In this document: one piece after another, positions 1 through 6,770 of the stretch
Numbering within the stretch: position 1 is the first letter of the stretch
How the letters are laid out: every line of letters starts with the position of its first letter
From: an uncultured Candidatus Melainabacteria bacterium
GTDB lineage: Bacteria > Cyanobacteriota > Vampirovibrionia > Gastranaerophilales > Gastranaerophilaceae
DNA: 19,776 nt
Reading direction: 5' to 3'
Assembly (NCBI GenBank): GCA_934757275.1
Contig: CAKVLN010000019.1
Location: 1 to 19,776, forward strand
Notes under the pieces: generated by a model
Told to the model about the DNA's origin: nothing
The model's database searches: none
The model's input: only the letters and a program-made list of their open reading frames with translations
Translations under genes and position numbers: made by a program

Positions 1-30
1 CTGTCGTTTGACGCACCAATAACTTTTAGA

Positions 31-68
31 GATTGCCACGAAAATCTTGCGATTTTCTCGCAATGACG
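31..68 (-). repeat. REP-like hairpin, superfamily 1 (ATTGC/GCAAT variant)
   Basis: The outer stem is 32-36 with 60-64, and the inner stem is AAAATC (41-46) with GATTTT (51-56) around a 4-nt loop. On the minus strand it opens with GTCATT and ends with AATC, like the other members of the superfamily. A truncated relative lies at 4393-4403. Confidence 0.6.
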
Positions 69-93
69 CACAACTAGTCGTTTTGACGCCCAG

Positions 94-125
94 TCATTAC
101 GAGGAGCGTTAGCGACGAAGTAATC
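94..125 (+). repeat. REP-like hairpin, superfamily 1 (ATTAC/GTAAT variant)
   Basis: Outer stem ATTAC (96-100) with GTAAT (120-124) encloses a short GC-rich inner hairpin around 104-112. Close copies lie at 6509-6540 and 7615-7646. Confidence 0.65.
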
Positions 126-137
126 TATTGCAGAGAA

Positions 138-191
138 TTGTTAAGAAATCGCAATAATATTTTTAATGCATTTGCTTTTGTTAAGAAATCG
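138..191 (+). repeat. Direct repeat TTGTTAAGAAATCG, two copies 40 bp apart
   Basis: Identical 14-mers lie at 138-151 and 178-191. Each begins with a TTGTTA that can act as a -35 hexamer, followed by TTTAAT (162-167, spacer 18) and TACAAT (203-208, spacer 19). They may be tandem promoters or duplicated binding sites. The copies themselves are certain; their role is inferred. Confidence 0.55.
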
Positions 192-208
192 AAAAAAAAT
201 GTTACAAT
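178..208 (+). promoter_or_regulatory. Candidate promoter of a short RNA
   Basis: TTGTTA (178-183) and TACAAT (203-208) are separated by 19 bp. Predicted transcription would begin near 215 and reach the terminator ending at 274, giving an RNA of about 60 nt. The spacer is slightly long. Confidence 0.4.
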
Positions 209-214
209 TTGCAC

Positions 215-274
215 AAACGTAGTAGTAGCAGCCTGTAGGTCGTGTTCAACGTTTTTCATTGAACACGACTTTTT
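215..274 (+). ncRNA. Possible small RNA inside the MITE-like element
   Basis: The segment between the candidate promoter (178-208) and the intrinsic terminator (239-274) has no open reading frame and would make an RNA of about 60 nt. Half of it is the terminator hairpin. I do not recognise a known RNA family. The 3' half could equally terminate transcription coming from upstream of the window. Confidence 0.3.
239..274 (+). terminator. Intrinsic terminator
   Basis: A perfect 11-bp stem (239-249 with 259-269) with a 9-nt loop is followed by five T (270-274). It is the clearest functional element in the first 400 bases. Confidence 0.75.
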
Positions 275-383
275 GTAAACCTTCTTTTTAAAGTTATTGG
301 TGCATCAAACGACAGCACTCAATGATTTTTATCATATATTTCGCAGAACTCCTAAAACAACATTTCTTAATATATTTGATGTA

Positions 384-412
384 TTGTAACAACTTATAAT
401 ATAAATTATAAT
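384..412 (+). promoter_or_regulatory. Sigma-70-type promoter of the 82-aa gene
   Basis: TTGTAA (384-389) and a perfect TATAAT (407-412) are 17 bp apart. The predicted start near 419 gives a leader of about 19 nt containing the AGGAG-like ribosome binding site at 422-427. A second TATAAT at 395-400 lacks a good -35. Confidence 0.65.
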
Positions 413-437
413 TATGTAAAATAGGAGAAGAGAGAAC

Positions 438-686
438 ATGTTACCAATCATAACCGAAGATATGTCATCAGAAATTTTTTCAGAAGCGTTTCAAGATGTT
501 CAAGCTTGGCGAAAAAACATGGTGCAATATCTCAAAGAAGAAAACCCTGAAATCAATTCTGCAATCTTAGAAGTTGCAAAACACGACGAAAGCATTGATT
601 TGAAAGCGGTTGCTCTTGGCGCATATTTATCTTACAGATTACTCGAACTTGCGACAGAAAACGACGGACTTTCAATCGAAGAATAA
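438..686 (+). CDS. Small conserved-looking protein of unknown function (82 aa)
   Basis: I do not recognise the family. The protein is acidic, looks almost wholly helical, and has no signal peptide, membrane segment or cysteine, so it is probably cytosolic. The central part (about residues 20-70) has amphipathic spacing, with a hydrophobic stretch near AVALGAYLSYRLLELA that may pack as a helix or a dimer interface. The ATG start is supported by an AGGAG-type ribosome binding site (422-427) and a near-consensus promoter at 384-412. The gene looks monocistronic. Its stop is only 4 nt from the stop of the convergent exported-protein gene, with no terminator hairpin between them, so the two transcripts probably overlap at their 3' ends. 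It is a real gene by start context and composition, but its function is unknown. Confidence 0.7.
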   Translation: MLPIITEDMSSEIFSEAFQDVQAWRKNMVQYLKEENPEINSAILEVAKHDESIDLKAVALGAYLSYRLLELATENDGLSIEE

Positions 687-690
687 AAAT

Positions 691-1182
691 TTAGTTCTTT
701 AAAATACTTTCGCCAGAAATCTTTTCACCTTTGATTGTATATTTGGCATGCTCTGTTTTCATCAAATGATTGTCAACCAACGAATATGATTCAAGCGTCA
801 AATCATTTATTCCAGAAAAGGTATTTCCTGTAAGCCTTATTGTTACAGTGTCTATCAAAATCTTATTGTCATAAGGGGCTTTTTTAGAAAATACTACTAA
901 ATTCCCTTCAACTGCCTTAACTGAAATTTCTGCATTAGCTCCACTAAACGGGTTTGACAAAGTTATTTTATCGCCAACTCTCGATAAGTTCCACATATCT
1001 GTACTTACAGGCTTAAAAGTTCCATAATTATTTGTATCTGCTAATTTTGCCGTAACTCTCCAACTTCCAAAGAAGGCTTTTGGAATGTCATTTATGGCAA
1101 TTCCTGTACTCAAGATTACTTCTTCCGCCATCAAGGGAAGTGCTGATAATATAAAAACTAATAAAACGAAAATTCTCTTCAT
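691..1182 (-). CDS. Small exported protein of unknown function (163 aa)
   Basis: The protein starts with a classic signal peptide: MKR, a hydrophobic run (IFVLLVFILSALPL) and a likely cleavage near LMA-EE around residue 20. The mature part, about 143 residues, is rich in beta-prone segments (GSWRVTAKL, NLSRVGDKITLSNPF, GNLVVFSKK) and has no cysteine or lipobox, so a soluble periplasmic or secreted beta-sandwich or lipocalin-like fold is plausible. I do not recognise a named family. The frame extends to a TTG at 1209, but ATG at 1182 is preferred because the signal peptide begins there. No Shine-Dalgarno precedes this ATG. Instead a TATAAT lies 6 nt upstream with a good -35, suggesting a leaderless mRNA. 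It is convergent with the 82-aa gene. Confidence 0.8.
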   Translation of the reverse strand: MKRIFVLLVFILSALPLMAEEVILSTGIAINDIPKAFFGSWRVTAKLADTNNYGTFKPVSTDMWNLSRVGDKITLSNPFSGANAEISVKAVEGNLVVFSKKAPYDNKILIDTVTIRLTGNTFSGINDLTLESYSLVDNHLMKTEHAKYTIKGEKISGESILKN

Positions 1183-1188
1183 AAAATT

Positions 1189-1216
1189 ATTATAACAATT
1201 ATTTATCAATTGTCAT
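1189..1216 (-). promoter_or_regulatory. Promoter of the exported-protein gene, possibly leaderless
   Basis: On the minus strand, ATGACA (1216-1211) and TATAAT (1194-1189) are 16 bp apart. Only 6 nt separate the -10 from the ATG at 1182, so transcription should begin at or next to the start codon. Confidence 0.6.
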
Positions 1217-1286
1217 CAAATTTAATTTTCAGCAAGCTCTATTTTTATGCTATTCTTATATTATGTAATACTAGCGAGGAATTATT

Positions 1287-3959
1287 ATGACAGAAACAAA
1301 AATAAAAGTAGAAGATTTACCTACTGTTTATGACGCAAAGTCAACAGAAGAAAAGATGTATAAGTTTTGGGAAGATGGCGAATACTTCAAGGCTGACGCT
1401 CATTCTAAAAAGCCACCTTTCACAATCGTAATTCCACCACCAAACGTTACTGGTGTTTTACACATGGGACACGCATTGGACGGAACATTGCAAGATATTT
1501 TGACTCGTTACCACAGAATGAGTGGCTACGAAGCACTTTGGGTTCCAGGAACTGACCACGCAGGTATTGCAACACAAGCTGTTGTTGAAAAACAATTGAG
1601 AAAAGAAGGTTTAACTCGTCATGATTTAGGACGTGAAGAATTTTTGAAAAGAACTTGGAAATGGGCAAACGAACACAAGTCTGCAATCCTTAACCAATTC
1701 AAACGTCTAGGCGCATCTTTCGACCGTTCAAGAGAAAGATTTACTTTTGATGAAGGTTGTTCAGAAGCTGTTAAAGAAGTTTTCGTAACCTTGTATAACA
1801 AAGGCTTGATTTACAAAGGCGCATACATCGTAAACTGGTGTCCACGTTGTCAATCAGCGATTTCTGACATCGAAACAGAATATGAAACAGAACAAGGACA
1901 TTTGTGGGAAATTTCTTACCCACTAGTTGGCGAATCTGGCGCAATCATCGTTGCAACAACTCGTCCAGAAACAATGTTTGGTGACGTTGCAATTGCAGTT
2001 AACCCTTCTGATAAGAAATATTCAGAATTAATCGGCAAAACAGTAATGATACCTCTATCTGGTCGTCAAATTCCGATTATTGCTGATGAATACGTTGACA
2101 AGTCTTTTGGTACTGGTGCAGTAAAAATCACTCCTGCTCACGACCCTAACGATTATGAAGTTGGCAAACGCCACAACTTCAAACCTATTTGGGTAATTGA
2201 TGAAGAAGGAAAAATGAAGGCTTGCGCAGAAGTTCCTCTTGATTATCAAGGTTTGGACAGATACGACGCTCGTAAGAAGGTTGTTGACATGCTTAGCTAC
2301 AACAATTTCTTATTAAGAATAAAAGACCACGAACACAACGTTGGCAAATGCCAAAGATGTAATACAACTATTGAGCCACTTCTTTCTGAGCAATGGTTCG
2401 TTAAGATGGGACCTCTTGCAAAAGAAGCCATTGCAGCTGTAAAAGATGGTAGAATTACCTTCATTCCGGAAAGATGGGAAAAGAATTACCTAGGTTGGAT
2501 GGAAAACATTCGTGATTGGTGTATTTCACGTCAATTATGGTGGGGACATCAAATTCCAGCTTACTACCACAAACAAACTGGCGAAATGGTTGTTGCAAAA
2601 GAAAACCCAGATCCAGAAAATTATGTACAAGATACAGATTGTCTTGATACTTGGTTCTCATCTGGCTTGTGGCCCTTCTCAACAATGGGCTTCCCTAATG
2701 CAGAAACTGATGATTACAAAAAATTCTACCCAACTTCAGTTCTTGTAACTGGTTTTGATATTATCTTCTTCTGGGTTGCAAGAATGATTACAATGGGTCT
2801 AGAATTTACTGGTAAAGCACCTTTCTCTAAGGTTTATATCCACGGACTTATCAGAGATGAAAAAGGTCAAAAGATGTCAAAATCTAAAGGCAACACAATT
2901 GACCCTGTTCAGATTATTGATAAATATGGCTGCGACGCTTTGAGATTTACAATGACTTCACTTTGCACTTATGGCGGTCAAGATATTAAGGTATCTGACG
3001 AAAGATTTGAATACGGCAGAAATTTTGCAAATAAGATTTGGAACGCATCAAGATTTGTTATGATGAACCTTGAAGGTGTTGATAACAAAGCGATTGACAA
3101 AGAAAAATTAACACTTGTTGACAAATGGATATTGAATCAATTAAACGAAACTGCAAAAATCGTAAACGAAAACATGAAGGAATACAGAATTGGTGAAATT
3201 GCTCACACTTTGTATGACTTCTTCCGTAGCGAATATTGTGACTGGTATGTTGAAATCGCTAAAATTCAACTTCAAGACCCAGAACTTAAAGCAAATACTC
3301 AAAGAGTGTTGAGATATGTTCTTGATATGTCATTGAGAATGTTACACCCAATTATGCCACATATAACAGAAGAAATTTGGCAAGATATTAAAGCTATCAG
3401 CGGTTTTGGCGCCGATGAAGATGTTCCAAGCGCTTTGATTATTGCAAACTTCCCTGTTTATAGCAAAGATTGGGCATTTGCTAAAGAAGCTGAAGAAATG
3501 AATTTGGTATTTGAAACAATCAAGTCTTTGAGAAACGTAAGACAAAGTTTTAATATTCCAACCTCTGCTACTGTTGATGTTGAAATTAGAGCAAATGGCA
3601 AAGAAAAAGAAATCTTTGGTGAAATTGAAGCTTATGTTCACAGATTGGCAAAAGTTAATAATATAACTTATGCATCTTTGGACGCACCTGTTCCTCCAAA
3701 ATCAGCAACTGCAGTTGTTTCAACTTCTAAGTTGATTGTACCTCTTGCAGATTTAATTGACTTAGAGGCAGAAGTTAAACGTCAAGAAAAGAAATTAGAC
3801 AAATTGACTAATGAGAAAAATTCTTTGATGGGCAGAATGAAAAACGAAAAATTCGTTGCGAATGCTCCAAAAGAACTTGTTGAACAAACTAATGCGAGAA
3901 TTGAAGAAATTACTGCGCAAGAAGGCGTTATCAAAGATTTGATTGAATCTTTGAAATAA
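1287..3959 (+). CDS. valS: Valine--tRNA ligase
   Basis: This cytosolic class Ia aminoacyl-tRNA synthetase charges tRNA-Val with valine and edits mischarged threonine. The length, 890 aa, is normal. The Rossmann catalytic core carries the HIGH-type motif as HMGH (residues 59-62, within PPNVTGVLHMGH) and the KMSKS loop at 529-533. The inserted CP1 editing domain has TTRPET at about 224-229. Cysteine pairs (WCPRCQ and KCQRC) resemble zinc-knuckle remnants. An anticodon-binding helical domain (about 600-760) follows, and the last 65 residues form the charged coiled-coil arm (AEVKRQEKKLDKL) typical of ValRS and absent from IleRS and LeuRS. The ATG is backed by GAGGA at 1276-1280, 6 nt upstream. 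No T-box leader is visible. The gene stands alone and ends at a strong terminator. Confidence 0.98.
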   Translation: MTETKIKVEDLPTVYDAKSTEEKMYKFWEDGEYFKADAHSKKPPFTIVIPPPNVTGVLHMGHALDGTLQDILTRYHRMSGYEALWVPGTDHAGIATQAVVEKQLRKEGLTRHDLGREEFLKRTWKWANEHKSAILNQFKRLGASFDRSRERFTFDEGCSEAVKEVFVTLYNKGLIYKGAYIVNWCPRCQSAISDIETEYETEQGHLWEISYPLVGESGAIIVATTRPETMFGDVAIAVNPSDKKYSELIGKTVMIPLSGRQIPIIADEYVDKSFGTGAVKITPAHDPNDYEVGKRHNFKPIWVIDEEGKMKACAEVPLDYQGLDRYDARKKVVDMLSYNNFLLRIKDHEHNVGKCQRCNTTIEPLLSEQWFVKMGPLAKEAIAAVKDGRITFIPERWEKNYLGWMENIRDWCISRQLWWGHQIPAYYHKQTGEMVVAKENPDPENYVQDTDCLDTWFSSGLWPFSTMGFPNAETDDYKKFYPTSVLVTGFDIIFFWVARMITMGLEFTGKAPFSKVYIHGLIRDEKGQKMSKSKGNTIDPVQIIDKYGCDALRFTMTSLCTYGGQDIKVSDERFEYGRNFANKIWNASRFVMMNLEGVDNKAIDKEKLTLVDKWILNQLNETAKIVNENMKEYRIGEIAHTLYDFFRSEYCDWYVEIAKIQLQDPELKANTQRVLRYVLDMSLRMLHPIMPHITEEIWQDIKAISGFGADEDVPSALIIANFPVYSKDWAFAKEAEEMNLVFETIKSLRNVRQSFNIPTSATVDVEIRANGKEKEIFGEIEAYVHRLAKVNNITYASLDAPVPPKSATAVVSTSKLIVPLADLIDLEAEVKRQEKKLDKLTNEKNSLMGRMKNEKFVANAPKELVEQTNARIEEITAQEGVIKDLIESLK

Positions 3960-3977
3960 TTGAAATGAGATTTTATA

Positions 3978-4015
3978 AAAATCAGCGCCCTTTTGAAAAA
4001 GGGTGCTGATTTTTT
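3978..4015 (+). terminator. Terminator of valS
   Basis: A 14-bp stem with one G-U pair (3981-3994 with 3997-4010) and a tiny loop is followed by a run of T from 4010 to 4015. It begins about 20 nt after the valS stop. Confidence 0.85.
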
Positions 4016-4018
4016 ATG

Positions 4019-4044
4019 TAACGGCTACGGGAGAGGGTTGAACA
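4019..4044 (+). repeat. Fragment of repeat superfamily 2
   Basis: The segment holds GGCTACGGGAGAGGGTTGAA, a shortened match to the end of the longer copy at 6396-6473. Confidence 0.45.
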
Positions 4045-4073
4045 TCTGGGAAAACGCCAAATCAACAAATCTC

Positions 4074-4107
4074 GGGTCATTCTGAGTGCGATTAGCACGA
4101 AGAATCC
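4074..4107 (+). repeat. REP-like hairpin, superfamily 1 (ATTCT/AGAAT variant)
   Basis: Outer stem ATTCT (4079-4083) with AGAAT (4101-4105) encloses TGC/GCA around GATTA. Copies lie at 7745-7778 (plus) and 10270-10306 (minus). Confidence 0.65.
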
Positions 4108-4185
4108 TGTCTTTGATTAACCATAAAACGGTGGGAACGCCCCCCACACTTATTGCAATTTATCAACCTTTTTAGTCGCTTTTCC

Positions 4186-4365
4186 CACCCTACATTTCTT
4201 ATCAAGATTTTTTAATCAATACCCACCCGCATTCGTAACTTTCGCAAAGCTCAAGTACGACTGCGACCTCCCTAACAAGTGAGGTAGAGCTGCTTCCCTA
4301 GTTAGGGAAGCGGATTCTCGGTAGGGCGTAAGCCCGTAAGGGTTTATAATAGAAAATGTAGGGTG
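4186..4365. mobile_element. 180-bp segment with 12-bp inverted ends
   Basis: CACCCTACATTT (4186-4197) is perfectly inverted at 4354-4365. The segment encloses a superfamily 2 repeat (4219-4311) and abuts the superfamily 2-independent TIR sequence at 4362-4381, which is itself a hairpin (8-bp stem, loop GTTT). No real gene lies inside. It may be a miniature element or a nested remnant. Boundaries are tentative. Confidence 0.35.
4219..4311 (+). repeat. REP-like repeat, superfamily 2, full copy
   Basis: It starts with ATACCCACCCGCATTCGTAA and continues through GCTCAAGTACGACTGCGACC. Two hairpins follow: a degenerate one at 4268-4285 and a perfect 9-bp stem with a GT loop at 4292-4311. Related copies lie at 7865-7956, 10341-10408 (inverted) and 13439-13480. 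Confidence 0.65.
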
Positions 4366-4403
4366 CGTCGTTTGACGCACCAATAACTTTTCAAGATTGC
4401 CAC
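4366..4403 (+). repeat. Copy of the TIR sequence seen at position 1
   Basis: The bases GTCGTTTGACGCACCAATAA and those after them match window positions 3-38 with few changes, then the match ends at the typA terminator. Confidence 0.6.
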
Positions 4404-4409
4404 AAAACC

Positions 4410-4446
4410 ACAAAAATAACGGCGATGCGCATGCGCATCGCCGTTA
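4410..4446 (-). terminator. Terminator of typA, a perfect 30-bp palindrome
   Basis: Bases 4417-4446 read the same on both strands (13-bp GC-rich arms around CATG). On the minus strand the palindrome is followed by TTTTTG, giving a strong intrinsic terminator 22 nt after the typA stop. The plus-strand side has no T run, so it should work in one direction only. Confidence 0.85.
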
Positions 4447-4467
4447 CCTCAAATCTTACTCAACAAA

Positions 4468-6261
4468 CTAAATACTCTTGAACTTAACCAAATCTTGTTT
4501 TCTCATTCTAATATTTTCTGGAGTGATTTCAACAAGTTCGTCATCGCCAATGTATTCCAAACAATCTTCAAGAGAAAGTTCTTTGTGCGCTTGCAATGTT
4601 ACCATAACGTCAGCAGTTGCACTTCTCATGTTTGTCAATTTCTTTGTCTTACAAATGTTAACAACGATATCTTGAGGTCTGTTGCCTTCACCAATAATCA
4701 TGCCTCTATATACTTTTGTTTTTGGAGTAACAAAGAATACGCCTCTGTCTTCAAATTGAGCTAATGCATAAGGAATTGCCTCGCCTTGTTCGTGAGCCAA
4801 AATTGAACCACTTCTTTGTTTTGGAATTTCACCTGCATAAGGTTTGTATTCGTCAAATGTGTGATACATAATGCCTTCACCACGAGTCATGCGAATAAAT
4901 TCTGAACGGAAACCAATCAAACCTCTTGCCGGAATTGAGAATTTCATGTTTGTTCTGCCGTTTGCGTTTTGCATTTCAAGCATTGTAGCTTTTCTGCCAG
5001 AAAGTCTGTCGATGCAAGAACCTGCGTATTCTTCAGGAACGTCAACTAACAAGTTTTCAAATGGTTCTTGCAAGTTTTCGCCTTCGCCTTTGAAGATTAC
5101 TTCTGGCTTAGAAACTTGGAACTCGTATCCTTCTCTACGCATTGTTTCAATTAAGATACCTAGGTGAAGTTCGCCTCTACCGCTTACCTTGAAACAATCG
5201 GTTGAATCAGTGTCTTCAACTCTCAAACTTACGTTCTTTTCTAGTTCATCATAAAGTCTTTTTCTTAACTGTCTTGAAGTTACGAATTTGCCTTCTTGAC
5301 CTGCAAATGGACTGTCGTTTACAGAAAAATTCATTTGTAGAGTTGGTTCATCTACCTTAATTAAAGGCAATGCCTCAATGTTGTTTGGATCGCAAAGTGT
5401 TTCACCAATGTGAATTTCAGAGAAACCTGCGATACCAACAATGTCACCTGCGTCTGCTGATTCGATTTCTACACGACCTAAATCTTTGAAACCGAATAAC
5501 TTTGTAACTTTACCTTTTGTGATAGTTCCATCACGCTTAATCCATGCAACTTGGTCTTGAGAATGAATTACACCATTAACTACACGACCAATAACAATTC
5601 TACCAACATATTCGTTGTAGTCTAGAGTTGTTGCTCTAAATTGGAACGGTTTTGTTGCATCGCCTGCAGGCTCTTGAATGTTTTCAATAATGCAGTCAAG
5701 CAATGGAATCATGTCTTTTCTTTCATCATCAAGATGCTTGATAGCAAAACCGTTCAAACTGCTCGCATAAATGTATGGGAAGTCGATTAAGTCTTCTCTG
5801 TCTGTCAATTCTGTGAACAAGTCAAATACTTTGTCTAAAGTTCCATCTGGGTCAGCAGCTGGTTTGTCGATTTTGTTGATTACAACAATAATCTTGATAC
5901 CTAATTCTAACGCTTTTGATAGAACAAATCTTGTTTGAGGCATTGGACCTTCTGCTGCGTCTACAATAAGTAAAGCACCGTCTACCATGCCTAACACACG
6001 TTCTACTTCCCCACCAAAGTCTGCGTGACCGGGGGTGTCAACTACGTTAATTTTAATACCTTTGTAATCGATTGAAATATTTTTAGAAAGAATTGTAATA
6101 CCTCTTTCTCTTTCCAAATCGTTACTATCAAGAACACGTTCTTGAACTTGTTGGTTTTCTCTAAATGCACCGCTTTGTTTAAGCATGCAGTCAACCAAAG
6201 TCGTTTTGCCATGGTCAACGTGAGCTATAATAGCGATGTTTCTGATGTTTTTATTAGCCAT
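4468..6261 (-). CDS. typA: Translational GTPase TypA/BipA
   Basis: This ribosome-associated GTPase of the EF-G/LepA class helps 50S subunit assembly and growth at low temperature or under stress. The length, 597 aa, fits the family (about 600). The GTPase domain has the P-loop in HVDHGKTT (14-21), switch I RERGIT (51-56), DTPGH (75-79) and NKID (129-132). These are followed by the beta-barrel domain II (about 200-290), an EF-G-like domain III, and the TypA-specific C-terminal domain. The signature stretch MEIQ-like/RGLIGFRSEF near residue 430 separates it from LepA. The ATG start lies behind a weak AGGG-type ribosome binding site. The gene appears to be a single transcription unit, with a plausible promoter at 6304-6334 and a strong terminator at 4410-4446. 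Confidence 0.97.
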   Translation of the reverse strand: MANKNIRNIAIIAHVDHGKTTLVDCMLKQSGAFRENQQVQERVLDSNDLERERGITILSKNISIDYKGIKINVVDTPGHADFGGEVERVLGMVDGALLIVDAAEGPMPQTRFVLSKALELGIKIIVVINKIDKPAADPDGTLDKVFDLFTELTDREDLIDFPYIYASSLNGFAIKHLDDERKDMIPLLDCIIENIQEPAGDATKPFQFRATTLDYNEYVGRIVIGRVVNGVIHSQDQVAWIKRDGTITKGKVTKLFGFKDLGRVEIESADAGDIVGIAGFSEIHIGETLCDPNNIEALPLIKVDEPTLQMNFSVNDSPFAGQEGKFVTSRQLRKRLYDELEKNVSLRVEDTDSTDCFKVSGRGELHLGILIETMRREGYEFQVSKPEVIFKGEGENLQEPFENLLVDVPEEYAGSCIDRLSGRKATMLEMQNANGRTNMKFSIPARGLIGFRSEFIRMTRGEGIMYHTFDEYKPYAGEIPKQRSGSILAHEQGEAIPYALAQFEDRGVFFVTPKTKVYRGMIIGEGNRPQDIVVNICKTKKLTNMRSATADVMVTLQAHKELSLEDCLEYIGDDELVEITPENIRMRKQDLVKFKSI

Positions 6262-6303
6262 TTCTTTAATCCCTATTTCTTCTAGTGTTGATTTTACACT
6301 TAT

Positions 6304-6334
6304 ATTTTAAAACAAAAATATTTATTTTGCACAA
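6304..6334 (-). promoter_or_regulatory. Candidate promoter of typA
   Basis: On the minus strand, TTGTGC (6334-6329) is followed by TAAAAT (6309-6304) with a 19-bp spacer, or TTTAAA with 17 bp. It lies about 45 nt before the ATG. The region is very AT-rich, so chance matches are likely. Confidence 0.35.
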
Positions 6335-6395
6335 TTTTTATTTTTGGACGAGAGGAGTTGCGTCAATTTGGGGTCTATAGATTAGCAGTTTCTTC

Positions 6396-6473
6396 TTCAA
6401 CCTCTCTAGGGGAGAGGTCGTAGCCGTGCGTGAGGCTTTGTCGAACGCTACGGATACGGGTGAGGGTTGAACT
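6396..6473 (+). repeat. REP-like repeat, superfamily 2, variant with CTC/GAG stem
   Basis: It begins with a hairpin (ACCTCTC 6400-6406 with GAGAGGT 6412-6418) and runs through GCCGTGCGTGAGGCTTTG to GGGTGAGGGTTGAAC. Read on the minus strand it aligns with the copy at 4219-4280 (CGTAGCGTTC versus CGTAACTTTC, then an AAAGC core, then CGACCTC). A second copy lies at 9221-9292. Confidence 0.6.
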
Positions 6474-6492
6474 TTTGTATTAGAAAATCTAA

Positions 6493-6605
6493 TAGTTTTC
6501 ACGCCAAGTTATTACGAGGAGCGTAAGCGACGAAGTAATCCAGATTAAATAAAAATAGTTATTAAAAAGCTGGATTTCTCGGTCTTAATCAGACCTCAAA
6601 ATGAC
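6493..6605. repeat. 113-bp BIME-like repeat, left copy
   Basis: It is almost identical to 7599-7711; the two differ at a handful of bases. Each copy is two superfamily 1 hairpins in inverted orientation (6509-6540 on plus, 6572-6605 on minus) joined by an AT-rich linker with AAAAATAGTTATTAAAAAGC. The two copies flank the prepilin-like gene in direct orientation. Confidence 0.75.
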
Positions 6606-6682
6606 GCTAACGCCAAACGAACTATTATGAATTATATCCAACACTTCTTCATAAAAAACTTAAATACTTTTTTGTAATATTA

Positions 6683-6711
6683 TTGACACAGACTAAGAAG
6701 TTTGTTAAAAT
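6683..6711 (+). promoter_or_regulatory. Strong sigma-70-type promoter of the prepilin-like gene
   Basis: Consensus TTGACA (6683-6688), a 17-bp spacer and TAAAAT (6706-6711). The predicted start near 6718 gives a leader of about 53 nt. It is the closest match to consensus in the window, suggesting high expression. Confidence 0.8.
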
Positions 6712-6770
6712 GAATTTAGATATAAGATTAAAAACTAATTTTGAATATAAGAAGAGAAAGGAATACTATA

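Larger units (their letters stand above)
1..315. mobile_element. MITE-like element with 26-bp terminal inverted repeats
   Basis: Bases 1-26 and 290-315 are inverted repeats that match at 25 of 26 positions (mismatch at 304). The interior holds two REP-like hairpins in opposite orientation (31-68 and 94-125), two copies of a 14-bp direct repeat (138-151 and 178-191), and a promoter-terminator pair (178-274). No open reading frame of note lies inside. The left TIR and adjoining bases recur at 4367-4403. The size, TIRs and lack of coding sequence fit a non-autonomous miniature element. The window begins at the left end, so the true boundary and any target duplication cannot be seen. It could also be a chance pair of dispersed repeats. 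Confidence 0.5.

Noticed and set aside
1183..1209. Upstream TTG start of the exported protein
   Set aside because: It adds MINNCYNNF before a complete signal peptide and lies within the promoter-like sequence.
1217..1286. T-box riboswitch in front of valS
   Set aside because: The leader is too short and I see no T-box sequence or terminator-antiterminator pair.
4019..4403. CRISPR array
   Set aside because: Repeats here are palindromic and of mixed families without regular spacing or unique spacers of constant length; no cas genes in the window.
4216..4413. 65-aa frame on the minus strand
   Set aside because: It lies wholly inside repeat sequence and hairpins (4186-4403), and similar translations appear wherever the repeats occur. 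No ribosome binding site.
6741..6770. Upstream TTG start of the prepilin-like gene
   Set aside because: It would put 10 charged residues before the leader and bury the ribosome binding site; ATG at 6771 gives a proper prepilin leader.
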